Positions 44,249 to 56,400 of a DNA stretch of 64,000 nt are shown here, in pieces; the stretch's first letter is position 1, and the number at the start of each line of letters is the position of its first letter. The translations under genes and the position numbers were made by a program. The notes beneath the pieces are model-generated. The model did not search any database and was not told the DNA's origin. It saw only the letters and a list, made by a program, of their open reading frames with translations. This stretch comes from Isoetes taiwanensis (lineage: Eukaryota; Streptophyta; Lycopodiopsida; Isoetales; Isoetaceae): contig JAJEKV010000084.1 in the NCBI GenBank assembly GCA_021234155.1, positions 744,001 through 808,000 of the forward strand, written 5' to 3'.

Positions 44249-45068
44249 ATCCCATAAGATGTGCTACTGCTGTCACAGATGTACATAGATGTACATGGAT
44301 ATTATGTATGTGGGTTCAAATCCCACAAAGCTTACAAATTTGACTTGATATCTTATAATATTTTAGTTATAATATTTTATAATTTCTTATTTCATATTTC
44401 ATATTTTAATTATTGTATTTCATAACTCTAACACTTAATTTTTTTCAAAATTCAATTCTTACTCTAACATAAACCATTGCACTATAAAAGAACCTAGGGA
44501 AAATCCCCTTTGACCCCCTTTGGTTTGGGTGCATATTCACACGGGGGGTCACTCCGGGCAACGAGAGCCTTCGGATGGGCATATATGCCTTATATTCCTT
44601 GATGTGGACCGTAGATAGCGTTCCTCGTTTGTGGGGTATCCTTGTATGAATTTTTGTATACTGTATGCTTAGGTGTGCAAAATACTATAAGATTTCAGTT
44701 AATATACTATAAGGTGTGAATTTGATACGTGTATAATATAATTTAAGGGCTCTCGCTGCCCTACGTGACCCCCCGTGTGAATATGCACCCAAACCAAAGG
44801 GGGTCAAAGGGGGATTTTCCTATGTTCTTTTATAGTGCAATGGTTTATGTTAGAGTAAGAATTGAATTTTGAAAAATATTGCGTAGAGTTATGAAATACA
44901 ATAATTAAAATATGAAATATGAAATAAGAAATTATAAAATATTATAACTAAAATATTATAAGATATCAAGTCAAATTTGTAAGCTTTGTGGGATTTGAAC
45001 CCACATACATAATATCCATGTACATCTATGTACATCCGCGGATGTGAGTAGCACATCTTATGGGATTT
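44249..45068. repeat. Foldback palindrome, left end of the large inverted repeat
   Basis: Two arms of about 300 bp are reverse complements: 44249-44568 (caaatcccataagatgtgct to the run ttggtttgggtgcatattca) and 44752-45068. The centre is the 255-bp MITE at 44532-44786. A similar palindrome with the same centre ends the right arm (52562-53217). The element is AT-rich and contains a tRNA T-arm-like word, gtgggttcaaatcccac. Confidence 0.85.
44532..44786 (+). mobile_element. 255-bp MITE, copy a
   Basis: Terminal inverted repeats GCATATTCACACGGGGGGTC / GACCCCCCGTGTGAATATGC, extended imperfectly by ACTCCGGGCAACGAGAGCC at one end and GGGCTCTCGCTGCCCTACGT at the other. No coding capacity. The same element lies inverted at 46375-46628 and 52849-53100. 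No target-site duplication was settled; the superfamily is unknown. Confidence 0.8.
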
Positions 45069-46378
45069 GAAGCCTATATACTACTAGTAGCAATTGTGAG
45101 ATACGAACTTGTGAAAATCGCAACATGATTACCATGACTAGACATGTACTTCGTAAGTAAAACCAAAGAAGTGCTAGATAGGTGATGTTGCAAGAGCTCC
45201 TAAATTTTTCTGAGGCAGAGTATAGAACACACGTGATGCTTCTCTGTAGATTCACTTAAAACCCTGCCTCGACTTTGGGTTGAGTGTATCCAATGCACTG
45301 AATCTATCAAACTTAATAAGTCGCAAAAATTTCTTGCAAGTTTTTCGAGGCATTCGGTCACCTCCTTCCAAGACTTGGCACTCTGGTGTAGTTGCGGATA
45401 TAAAAACTTTCTGAATTGAATTCTACGCCACCAACTTTCCTAAGACCTCCAACCATGATTGCACATCCACCATGTTCAAGAAGGTAAGGTGCTAACACAA
45501 AGACCTTGATGCCATAACTCTAAGTGGAAAACAAGCACGACAATCTGGATACCCCTTATAAAATGGTTTGCGGAGAAGTTGACATACCGAGGGGGTCTTA
45601 GCATTGGCTACAAGTTTCCATGCATAAGTTTTGAATCATATACCCTAGTTGTAGAGTCGTTTCGAGGAATAAGCTGCCACTATAACTTTAAAGCTTCGAG
45701 CTACAACTAAAGCATGCAAGAGATGCCACTTAGGAAGGTTTTGTAAGGGGTTGCGAACCGCTTTGAATGTGTCACTACTCGATTTATAAATCGTGAAATA
45801 GAATCAAGCACAAGTTAAATTTAGAACAAGAAGCCAAACCGTCATAGAAAGCATCTGTTTTGATCTATTTTAAGATAAGATTTCAAGAACGGGAACCCTA
45901 GAAAAGTGCTCCAAATGAAGGAAAACCACGGAATCACGAAGATGAAGCAAGGGCGGAAATCTTGGGAAGGAAAAAAACGTGTAATGCAAGCATGAAAGGG
46001 GAGGGCTGGTTATGGAACCCTAAAGTTTGGGCACACGATGGTTGCATGGCAAGGGTTTTTTCTTGTTTTTTTTCCTTTTTAAAGAATACCCCAATTGTAA
46101 ACCGTTAAATTTAAAACCATGCATTCAATCTGCGCCATTGAAAAGAGTAAGGGGTGCCAATTACAACCCTTTTTAAAAAAACTTAATAGACAAAACATTA
46201 TAAATTTAATCGTGACCGCTCGATGCTGCCTCTCATAAAAAATGAATGGTCAAGATAAGCGTCACTCTAGAAATACTGTTTAGTATGCCTAGATGAATAC
46301 GGCAATGAAATCATAGGAAAACCTTTGTAAATATCGTACAAAAACACAAAGATGACCCCCTGTCATTATGCTAGATAT
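45050..46378. repeat. Large inverted repeat, left arm (core)
   Basis: About 1.33 kb whose reverse complement is 51236-52585. Shared segments include the bases around 45470 (tccaccatgttcaagaaggtaaggtgctaac) and 46370 (ctgtcattatgctagatatt). Differences between arms are again frequent at CAG/CTG: ccgcaac on the reverse complement here against ctggcaac, and ggcgtagaa against ggcagagaa. No gene is recognised in either arm. Confidence 0.9.
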
Positions 46379-46628
46379 TCACACGGGGGGTCACGTAGGG
46401 CAGCGAGAGCCCTTAAATTATATTATACACGTATCAAATTCACACCTTATAGTATATTAACTGAAATCTTATAGTATTTTGCACACCTAAGCATACAGTA
46501 TACAAAAATTCATACAAGGATACCCCACAAACGAGGAACGCTATCTACGGTCCACATCAAGGAATATAAGGCATATATGCCCATCCGAAGGCTCTCGTTG
46601 CCCGGAGTGACCCCCCGTGTGAATATGC
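46375..46628 (-). mobile_element. 255-bp MITE, copy b
   Basis: Inverted copy of 44532-44786 with both terminal inverted repeats, but without the outer foldback arms. It starts exactly where the left arm of the large inverted repeat loses its match to the right arm (the shared word is gatatt). Confidence 0.8.
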
Positions 46629-46725
46629 ACCGTGTCATATCGTAACTCCTTAGATATTTTATTCAACTAAATAGTGAGTTGTACAATCATATTACGACAA
46701 GGCCAATCAAACAAACTTTCTGGTA

Positions 46726-47046
46726 GTGGTGCACTCCGAAGTTACTAATTTAAAAATAAAAATTTATCGGGTCTGCCGGCCGAAGGAAAATTTCGCTATT
46801 TTAACTTCGTCAGAGCCGTTTGGTAAGAATTGTTGTGTTCCCTCTCCTTCTTCAACGTCCTTGAGTCTCTTCAATATCAAGTTAGTATTGCTTGAAGTTG
46901 TTGCAGCTTTTAATCTTGGTGTGGGCTTATCTGTTGCTACTATTACTGCTATTACTAGCTTTGAAGTCCATCCACACTCCTTGCTGGGGACCAAAGAAAT
47001 TGAGGATGTGTATCCTCTTAACAGTTGGTCCGATGCTAGCCCTTAG
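46726..47046 (+). CDS. Hypothetical gene fragment
   Basis: A 106-codon frame (GTG at 46726, no close ATG) with VCRPKENFAILTSSEPFGKN, LVLLEVVAAFNLGVGLSVAT and EIEDVYPLNSWSDASP. After the stop another frame still looks coding (YLECEKDTDPFRGNYGFIEN, 47072-47130; FDHINIVPDFFYEVPNSEIW, 47160-47222). It ends where the LTR begins (47225), so the LTR may have interrupted it. Not recognised. Confidence 0.3.
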   Translation: MVHSEVTNLKIKIYRVCRPKENFAILTSSEPFGKNCCVPSPSSTSLSLFNIKLVLLEVVAAFNLGVGLSVATITAITSFEVHPHSLLGTKEIEDVYPLNSWSDASP

Positions 47047-47224
47047 TCTTTTAAATCCTCTAAGCACATGTACCTGGAGTGTGAAAAAGATACTGATCCT
47101 TTTAGAGGCAATTATGGGTTTATAGAAAATATCATTTGAGTTGAAGGTTGAAGCGAATTATTTGACCATATCAACATTGTGCCTGACTTTTTCTATGAGG
47201 TCCCCAATAGTGAGATTTGGAATG

Positions 47225-48726
47225 TGTGACGTCCCCTACTCATATACGATGCCCGCACCGTATACAAACAGGAGTTCATCCCCGGCCCACACCGATATGG
47301 GGCCCTCCACATATCATCGCGGACCGTCTAGAGTCCACAGTGGGAAGAGTGAAGGGGTCATTTTACCCCGTCTCCCTCAGGGCCTACCTAGCTGCGGAAG
47401 CGTAAACATACACGTCAGTAACATAACATCATATATCCACCTCGAAGAGTGGCACATCAACATCTGCATAGACAAAGATCAGCACAATACAAGGAAGTTC
47501 CTACCCAAGGCTCAGACTCCAGGGGGATGACTGACAAGCTTGGGTCTCCGAGTCAGCAATGCATTTAATCATGACAATGGATTTGGGCTGGCATAAGAAC
47601 ATGGCTTAGGGTTGTCCACTCCATCCGCCCCCTGCGGCACACTTTCTGCGAGTAGGTTGAAAAGTGTTGGGACCTGATCAGAGCCCGCCGAGTGCATAGC
47701 CAAAGGGGCTATTCCTGGGTTACATCTCCCCAGTCCCGATGGGGCAGGTAGGGATCACTCCCTCCAGAGATCTACATGCTAACCCAAGGTGACTAGAGGG
47801 CCACTGCCCTTATTCGACTTCAACCCACTGGAGAGTGACGCATCACTCCACGGGTGTCGAGCCCATGCCTTACCCACACTCAGTGGCAAGCCATTAGACC
47901 TAGTCACTCTGATCCCCGGTAGGCCTTACACACCAGAGGGATCGGTCAAGGGTTAGAACACTAACGTCATTCTAAGCCCGGTCGCCCCCTTCACCCACAA
48001 CTGTGTGGGCTCGCGTAATGTGCCGAAATCTAGTAATGCACTAAGAGGGACTATCTAGGAGCATCATCTACTAAGCTTCAAGTCTCTACCCCCCTTCCCA
48101 ATACAGTGAGGTCACAGAATTCATCCGTCCATCACATCATCATAGAACTAAAGAATAAGAACTAATCTATATCATACATAGAGTTAGGTTCTTTAGTTAG
48201 AGTCAATCTCGGGATCCGCTTGGCTACTAGGGGTGATTTAATAGGCTAAACCCCACTTTGGTTCAAGGCTGGAATAAGGTTTAGGCTATTCAATCGACTA
48301 AATACCGATCCCCCGGTTCACTCCTCTCGATCCAAAGGTGTCCATGTCTCATTACGCTTCGAAATGCGGTCGGGAGGACGACCGACAAAGGGGGGCTTAC
48401 CGGACGGATCGTGGGAGTTGGAATTGACTCCTCGCCGAATCGGAGCTCGGAAGGTGCGTGGGCTTAAAAGGGAAAGTTAGGGTTTGGTGCTTTATGTAGG
48501 CTATCAGTTAGGTTTAGGGTTTCCATGACCCTTGGTCTACCTTTAATGGGTTAAAGGTCTAAAAGTGCCGCGATTGCTCGATTAAGGCGCACCATTGCAA
48601 GTTGCCCCCTAGGGCTTACCTTGCTTGGGTACGCACGCGTCGTACACGCCGATTGGATGGCGTATGCGGCGTGGCGGTGCAAGACGGTATATCGTCTTGA
48701 GACCGATATCGTACTCGAACGTCACA
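47225..48726 (-). mobile_element. Probable Ty3/gypsy-type LTR, minus orientation
   Basis: The 1.5 kb segment reads, on the minus strand, from TGTGACGTTC (48726) to GACGTCACA (47225), i.e. it starts TG, ends CA and has TGTGACGT/ACGTCACA termini as in many plant gypsy LTRs. Right next to the start, on the minus strand, is the purine-rich CAAGGTGGGGAGAA (48727-48740), a good polypurine tract. This would therefore be the 3' LTR of an element whose internal part extended to the right. No gag-pol is left there. No matching 5-bp duplication is seen, so it is not a simple solo LTR. Confidence 0.55.
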
Positions 48727-48784
48727 TTCTCCCCACCTTGAAATGATGATGTCCGCAGCATCGTGGGTCTCCCCACCTTGGAAT

Positions 48785-49352
48785 CTTCCTAACCTGCAAT
48801 CAACCTGATGCATACGATATACTACTATAATACTTACACATTTATTAAGATTACCTTAAGGTAATATTTTTAAATCATTACTACGCCATTACATTATCAA
48901 ATAACTTGTCAAATCATAACTTCTATTAAAACAAGGTACTTATTAGTCTCCGTTATCACAACATTTAGTTTATCACAATTTAACACTTTCATATACAATT
49001 ATTATTTAAGGTGCTCTTCATTCCTTGCAACACATTCCAACAAAATTTGTGTTGCAAGTCTTCGTGACCTTAAAAATCTCAGATTAATTTTACAATATCT
49101 ATAATTACATACTTACTATCTTAATTATTAGAATTACTCTAAGGTAATGTTTAAGACATTACTGTACTATTTCATTATCCAATTAACTTATGACTTCATA
49201 ACTTAATCCACGCAAGGTAATTATTAACCTTACTTAATACAACATTTAAGTTTATCAAAGTTTATCAATTTCATACAAAATTTACACTTCTAAGGTACTC
49301 TTCATTCCTTGCAACACATTATAACAAAATTTGTGTTGCAAGTCTTCGTAGC
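48785..49352. repeat. Tandem repeat, about 284 bp x 2
   Basis: Two diverged AT-rich units share ttcattccttgcaacacatt at 49017 and 49301, aaaatttgtgttgcaagtct, and taaggtaat words. Probably non-coding. Confidence 0.75.
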
Positions 49353-50180
49353 TCGACCTCCTTGCCCTCCGGAGCGCTCTATTGGCTTGCAGGTCGACAC
49401 TACGTTAGTACCATTTTAATTATTAATAAAATTTTGGTTATGTGGTGACCACCCCACCTATCTACATGAATGCATGGCTAATCTCCCGGCGTAGGAAGAG
49501 GATGTTTCTTCCATCGTGGCCGTGGAGACAGCGCCTATAATGCCTATATGGCGCTCATGCCTACACCTTTAGTTGCCCAGCGTGGAGGATAGGTCCTTCC
49601 CTGATATGGGGCGTGAAGGCCGATTCCTCCTATCAAAGCATATATGGGGCTAGAGGTGCTTTTCCTATCAATGCATTCCTCAATGACCTCCTTTCTCTCG
49701 AGGTCGTCTACTTTAGATGGGGACGTAAGTAGACTTTGCAATGACACCGCTGGTCATGCCTACATTGACATTACACCACGTCCTAGAGATCACCGTAATG
49801 ATCTCATCATCGGTAAATACGCATGCAACCCATACCTGGCATAGGTTGCATGCGTAGATTAATCTTAACTACACATGAAACTAATCTAAACACAAATCGA
49901 CATGCCCGAGCCGATTTTTTTTTGCTGGCTCCTTTAATGCATGTGATTAACATAATTACCACTAAGGTAACATCACACTCACCCCGGTTTTTGGTCCACT
50001 GTGGAAAACATCGGTTTTGGTAGGTCTACATGTCCTGTTTTCAAAGAATCCTACATGTGGATTTGTGGAGGTATGGTTTTGTTCAATAATGGTGTTCTTT
50101 TTTCAGTGGACTAAAACATCCACTGTTGTTTTGTAGTTTCCTCTATTGTGACATGTCATTTTATAATACAATCCACCGTA
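49353..50180. other. No recognised gene
   Basis: Mixed-composition sequence. A 67-codon minus frame at 49544-49747 (LERKEVIEECIDRKSTSS) is the most protein-like piece but is not recognised. Related words gtccactgtggaaaacat and agtggactaaaacatccact at 49995-50125 hint at a small degenerate inverted repeat. Confidence 0.4.
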
Positions 50181-50700
50181 GGAAAGAATACTTGAATTTC
50201 TACATGTCTAATAATTCTGTTGTCACATGTCTTTATAGATGTAGGAAAGAATATTTGATTCTCTACATGTCCTATGCTTCCATTCACATGTCTTTATAGT
50301 AGTAGGACAGAGTACTTTATTTACTAAAGCATTGTAGGAAAGAATACATGAATTACAACATGTGTAATACTTCTATTGTCACATGTCTTTATAGAAGTAG
50401 GAAAGAATACTTGATTCTCTACATGTCGTATGCTTCCATGTCACATGTAAAACAATTCTATTCTTTATAGTAGTAGGACAGAGTACTTTATTTGCTAAGG
50501 CATTATAGGAAAGAATACATGAATTACGACATGTGCAATACTTCTATTGTCACATGTCTTTATAGAAGTAGGAAAGAATACTTGATTCTCTACATGTCCT
50601 ATCCTTCCATATCACGGGTCTTTATAGTGGTAGGATAGAGTACTTGATTTGCTACATGTGATGCACGTGCACGATCACATGTCCTTATACTAGTATTCCA
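50181..50700. repeat. Tandem array, 60-63 bp units with 32-bp half-units
   Basis: About ten units, most built as aggaaagaatacttgattct, ctacatgtcctatgcttcca, ttgtcacatgtctttatagtagt. Shorter 32-bp units begin aggacagagtactttattt (50303, 50470). They alternate in a higher-order pattern of about 170-190 bp, because the block acatgaattac-acatgtg-aatacttctattg occurs twice (50340, 50516). Confidence 0.8.
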
Positions 50701-50754
50701 TGTAAGACAAGTTACTTCAACTACTTCAATTACTTAACGCCTATTTTTGCATAA

Positions 50755-51190
50755 CAAAACCATCAAGAATTTGATTTGTATTCCTTGAGGAGGTGCAGGA
50801 CCGCTGCAACAAATCCCTAAGCATTAATGTCATAGGACCACGCAAAATCCTTTGTTAGAGAAAGACCATTAAACCACGCCTACATTTTTGCATAACAAAC
50901 CATTAAGAATTGTGAGATGTATTTCTTTATGGAGGAAAGGACCATTGCAACAAATCCCCAAGCATTAAAATGGCAAGACCATGCAATATCCTAACATTAT
51001 TCCCCCATTTTGGATATCGTTAGTGGAACACCATTAAACCGTTCCTACATCTTGGTATAATTTAGACCATTAAGAATTTGAGATGTAATTGTTTATGGGG
51101 AATAGGACCATTGCAACAAATCCCCAAGCATTATAAAATGGCAAGACTACGCAATATCCTAACATTATCCCCCCATTTTGGATATCATTA
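50755..51190. repeat. Tandem repeat, three diverged 130-180 bp units
   Basis: Units contain accattaagaatttgagatg, aggaccattgcaacaaatcc, ccaagcatta and ctaacattatccccccattt. The unit markers occur at about 50760, 50889 and 51069. Confidence 0.75.
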
Positions 51191-51235
51191 GTTATATCTA
51201 GTAGTTGGTACTAAGGTTCGCTATAGACGATCCAA

Positions 51236-52585
51236 TATCTAGCATAATGACAGGGGGTCATCTTTGTGTTTTTGTACGATATTTACAAAGGTTTTCCTAT
51301 GATTTCATTGCCGTATTCATCTAGGCATACTAAACAGTATTTCTAGAGTGACGCTTATCTTGACCATTCATTTTTTATGAGAGGCAGCATCGAGCGGTCA
51401 CGATTAAATTTATAATGTTTTGTCTATTAAGTTTTTTTAAAAAGGGTTGTAATTGGCACCCCTTACTCTTTTCAATGGCGCAGATTGAATGCATGGTTTT
51501 AAATTTAACGGTTTACAATTGGGGTATTCTTTAAAAAAGGAAAAAAAAAAACAAGAAAAAACCCTTGCCATGCAACCATCGTGTGCCCAAACTTTAGGGT
51601 TCCATAACCAGCCGGCCCTCTCCATCTCCCCTTTCATGCTTGCATTACACGTTTTTCCTTCCCAAGATTTCGCCCTTGCTTCATCTTAGCATTCCGTAGT
51701 TTCCCCTTCATTTGGAGCACTTTTCTAGGGTTCCCGGTTCTTGAAATCTTATCTTACGGTAGATCAAAAGCGGATGCTTTCTATGGCCGGTTTGGCTTCT
51801 GTTGTTCTAAATTTAACTTGTGCTTGATTCTATTTCACGCATTTATAAGCGAGTAGTGACACATTGGTGATGCCGCAACCCCTTACAAAACCTTCGGGTG
51901 GCATCTCTTGCATGCTTTAGTTGTAGCTCCAGAAGCTTTAAAGTTATAGTGGCAGCTTATTCCTCAGGAAACGACTCTACAACTAGGGTATATGATTCAA
52001 AACTTATGCATGGAAACTTGTAGCCAATGCTAAGACCTTTTATGTGTCAACTTCTCACGGCAAACCATTTTATAAGGGTATCTGTATTGTCGTGCTTGTT
52101 TTCCACTTAGAGTTATGGCATCTGAATCTTTGTGTTAGCACCTTACCTTCTTTGAACATGGTGGATGTGCAATCATGGTTGGAGGTCTTAGGAAAGCTGG
52201 TGGCAGAGAATTCAATTCAGAAAGTTTTTATATCTGGCAACTACACCAGAGTGCCAAGTCTTGGAAGGAGGTGACCGAATGCCTCGGAAAACTTGCAAGA
52301 AATTTTTGCGACTTATTAAGTTTGATAGATTCAGGTGCATTGGATACACTCAACCGAAAGTCGAGGCGGGGTTTTAAGTGAATCTCTGAGAGAAGCATCG
52401 AGGTGTTCTATACGGGCTGCTCAGAAAAATTTAGAGAGCTCTTTGCAACATCACCTATCTAGCACTTCTTTGGTTTTACTTACAATTACATGTCTAGTCA
52501 TGGTAATCATGTTGCGATTTTCACAAGTTCAGTATCTACAATTGCTACTAGTAGTATATAGGCTTCAAATCCCATAAGATGTGCT
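51236..52585. repeat. Large inverted repeat, right arm (core)
   Basis: Reverse complement of 45050-46378. The plus strand has short coding-like runs, for example NMVDVQSWLEVLGKLVAENS (52155-52215) and AKSWKEVTECLGKLARNFCD (52255-52315), in different frames, so it may contain captured gene pieces. Function unknown. Confidence 0.9.
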
Positions 52586-53217
52586 CACTAGCATCACTGG
52601 ATGTACATAGATGTACATGGATATTATGTATGTGGGTTCAAATCCCACAAAGCTTACAAATTTGACTTGATATCTTATAATATTTTAGTTATAATATTTT
52701 ATAATTTCTTATTTCATATTTCATATTTTAATTATTGTATTTCATAACTCTACGCAATATTTTTCAAAATTCAATTCTTACTCTAACATAAACCATTGCA
52801 CTATAAAAGAACATAGGAAAATCCCCTTTGACCCCCTTTGGTTTGGGTGCATATTCACGGGGTCACATGAGGGCGCGAGAGCCCTTAAATTATATTATAC
52901 ACGTATCAAATTCACACCTTATAGTATATTAACTGAAATCTTATAGTATTTTGCACACCTAAGCATACAGTATACAAAAATTCATACAAGGATACCCCAC
53001 AAACGAGGAACGCTATCTACGGTCCACATCAAGGAATATAAGGCATATATGCCCATCCGAAGGCTCTCGTTGCCCGGAGTGACCCCCCGTGTGAATATGC
53101 ACCCAAACCAAAGGGGGTCAAAGGGGGATTTTCCTATGTTCTTTTATAGTGCAATGGTTTATGTTAGAGTAAGAATTGAATTTTGAAAAATATTGCGTAG
53201 AGTTATGAAATACACGT
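52562..53217. repeat. Foldback palindrome, right end of the large inverted repeat
   Basis: Left half 52562-52848 matches 44249-44531 and, inverted, 44787-45068. The centre is the MITE at 52849-53100. The right half is cut short at about 53215 (gttatgaaatacac, then unrelated sequence). Confidence 0.85.
52849..53100 (-). mobile_element. 255-bp MITE, copy c
   Basis: Same orientation as 46375-46628. The left terminal repeat is eroded (gcatattcacggggtcacat where copy b has acacggggggtcacgt). Confidence 0.75.
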
Positions 53218-53456
53218 CATCCAATGGTTTTAATTGTATCTAATTTATCTTATCCAATGGTTCTTTCTAACGATTTGCACTAAGAATCCAATGGTTCTTT
53301 GAAAAACAAGATAACTTATTGCACTTAGATGATTTGCATTAAGAATTAGAGATGTAATTGTTGGAGCCATCAAGCAAAATACCACAGCTAACACCTTAAA
53401 CCTAAACACAAACTCGGGAAAACCTTGCTCGGGAAAACCTTGCTTCCGAGTCATGA

Positions 53457-56400
53457 GGGACCAAGTTACGCGGTCATTTTTTGCAGCAAAAGAAACACGA
53501 ACCCTCTACATGGCAGTATTCTGCACCCTTCGCTAAGGCCAATTCACTACGAACGTGCTGGACATGAGCTACTTTGGCGCGTCCGGGAGCAGGGGTGGTC
53601 TTCTGCCCACGAAACTTGGTCTCCAGGGTAATGTCGATGTTTCGAGTCCGTTGGCAGAGTCAGATCACAGTTCCGGGGTGGGAGAGTTGCCCGTCCGTGG
53701 CCAAGGACCTTCCAGAGAGGACCTTTGGGACGAACTTCTTCTGGAAGGTTTTAGCGTCTTCTGGCGTCAACGCCCTCCCACTACTCATGACATTGTGCAA
53801 GATCCTAGTCCAATCTGACCAGGGTATGGCCTCCAAAACGCAAACCCTGTGGGTTGCTAGGTTATTGTAGGGTTTACGTTATGGAGGTCGAGTTTTATTC
53901 AGTTGCACTTGAGACATGGTCGAGAAGCTGCAGTTGAAAACCAGAAGCAATAGAAACCCGGCGAAATGGGGTTTGGATTTACCAGGCGGGCTTTCCTACC
54001 GGTGCTCCTCCGGGAGGGCAAATGCCAATGCCTCCCTTCCGAAACCGGTTTCCCTATCCGGCCGTTGAATTTTCCATTCAAGTAACTTGCTTCGAAAGGC
54101 TCAAAAAATTCAAGATCTGTCAGGAGAACATATAAAACCATAAAGTGTCCCGATTAAATGATTGTAGAAAACCAAGTGTTTTGTCGTTCGGGCAATACAA
54201 AGGCCCCGGAATGGAGATTTGACTTAAGCCGCCATGTCGTTAAAACAAATGAAATTACCTTAGGGACCAAGTTACGCGGTCATTTTTTGTAGCAAAAGAA
54301 ACACGAACCCTCTACATGGCGGTATTCTGCACCCTTCGCTAAGGCCAATTCACTACGAACGTGTTGGACATGAGGTACTTTGGCGCGTCCGGGAGCAGGG
54401 GTGGTCTTCTGCCCACGAGACTTGGTCTCCAGGGTAATGTCGATGTTTCGAGTCCGTTGGCAGAGTCAGATCATAGTTCCGGGGTGGGAGAGTTGCCCGT
54501 CCGTGGCCAGGGACCCTCCAGAGAGGACCTTTGGGTCGAACTTCTTCTGGAAGGTTTTAGGGCTCCGTCATCTGGCTTCAATGCCCTCCCACTACCTCAT
54601 GACATTGTGCAAGATCCTGGTCCAATCTGACCAGGGTATGGCCTCCAAAACGCAAACCCTGTGCCTTGCCAGGTTATTGTAGGGTTTACGTTTGCCAGCC
54701 AAAATGTGGTCAGTTGCACTTGGGACCTGGTATACCTTTTTCGAACATGCATGCGGAGCCATGGCAACTGAAATAACAGACTTTGGATCTATTGGCGATC
54801 CCGAATCATTCCAAAAATATTTGCTACTATAAAATGTGTTCTTGACTTCTAATTGCGACACTGGGAGCTCGGTAAATCCAAACCCCATTTCGTCAGTTTC
54901 TATTGCTTCTGGTTTTCAACTGCAGCTTCTCGACCATGTCTCAAGTGCAACTGAATAAAACTCGACCTCCATAACGTAAACCCTGCAATAACCTAGCAAC
55001 GCACAGGGTTTACGTTTTGGAGGCCATACCCTGGTCAGATTGGACCAGGATCTTGCACAATGTCATGAGGTAGTGGGAGGGCGTTGAAGCCAGATGACGG
55101 AGCCCTAAAACCTTCCAGAAGAAGTTCGACCCAAAGGTCCTCTCTGGAGGGTCCCTGGCCACGGACGGGCAACTCTCCCACCCCGGAACTGTGATCTGAC
55201 TCTGCCAACGGACTCGAAACATCGACATTACCCTGGAGACCAAGTTTCGTGGGCAGAAGACTACCCCTGCTCCCGGAAGCACCAAAGTAGCTCATGTCCA
55301 ACACGTTTGTAGTGAATTGCCCTTAACGGAGGGTGCAGAATACTGCCATGTAGAGGGTTAGTGTTTCTTTTGCTACAAAAAATGACCGCATAACTTGGTC
55401 CCTAGGCTAATTTCGCTGTTTCGGACGACATGGCGAAGTCAAATCTCCATTCCGGGGCCTTTGTACTGCCCGAACGACAAAACACTTGGTTTTCTACAAC
55501 ATTGCCGACCGCAGGACACTTTGCGGTTTTATATGTTCTCGGGCCGGATCTTGAATTTTTTGAGCCTACTCAAGTAAGTTACTTGAATGGAGAATTCAAG
55601 CGGTTGGATAGGGAAACCGGGTTAGGGAAGGGAGGCATTGGCATTTGCCCTCCAGGAGGAGCAATGGTAGGAAAGCTTTGCCTCGGTAAATCCAAACCCC
55701 ATTTAAATCAGTTTCTATTGCTTCGGTTTTCAAGCTGCAGCTTCTCGACCATGTCTCAAGTGCAATCGAATAAACTTCGACCTCCATAACGTAAACCCTA
55801 CAATAACCTAGCAACCCACGTGGTTTTTGCGTTTTGGAGGCCATACCCGGTCCGATTGGACCAGGATCTTGCACAATGTCATGAGGTAGTGGAGGGCGTT
55901 GGCGTAAGGCGGAGCCCTAAAACCTTCGAGGAAGAAGTTCGTCCCAAAGGTCCTCTCTAGAAGGTCCTTGCCCTGACCGGCAACTCTCCCACCCGGGCGG
56001 GTGATCGACTCGCCAACGGACTCGAAACATCGACATTACCCTGGAGACCAAGTTTCGTGGGCAGAAGACCACCCCCGCGGGCCCGCGCCAAAGTAGCTCA
56101 TGTCCAACACGTTCGTAGTGAATTGGCCTTAGCGGAGGGTGCAGAATACTGCCATGTAGAGGGTTCGTGTTTCTTTTGCTGCAAAAAATGACCGTGTAAC
56201 TTGGTCCCTAGGGTAATTTTGCTGTTTCGGACGACATGGCGAAGTCAAATCTCCATTCCGGGGCTTTTGTACTGCCCGAACGACAAAACACTTAGTTTTC
56301 TACACCGTCGACTGCAGGACACTTTGCGGTTTTATATGTTCTCCCGGACAGATCTTGAATTTTTTTGAGCCTGCTCCAGGGGCAAATTCTTGAATGGAGA

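Noticed and set aside
44320..44345. Possible tRNA (gtgggttcaaatcccac)
   Set aside because: Only a T-arm-like hairpin; no acceptor, D or anticodon arm can be matched upstream. It is part of a repeat that occurs several times.
53555..54682. Paired 90-100-codon frames in the 805-bp units as genes
   Set aside because: Two competing frames are equally open, no domain is recognised, and similarity between units is explained by recent duplication.
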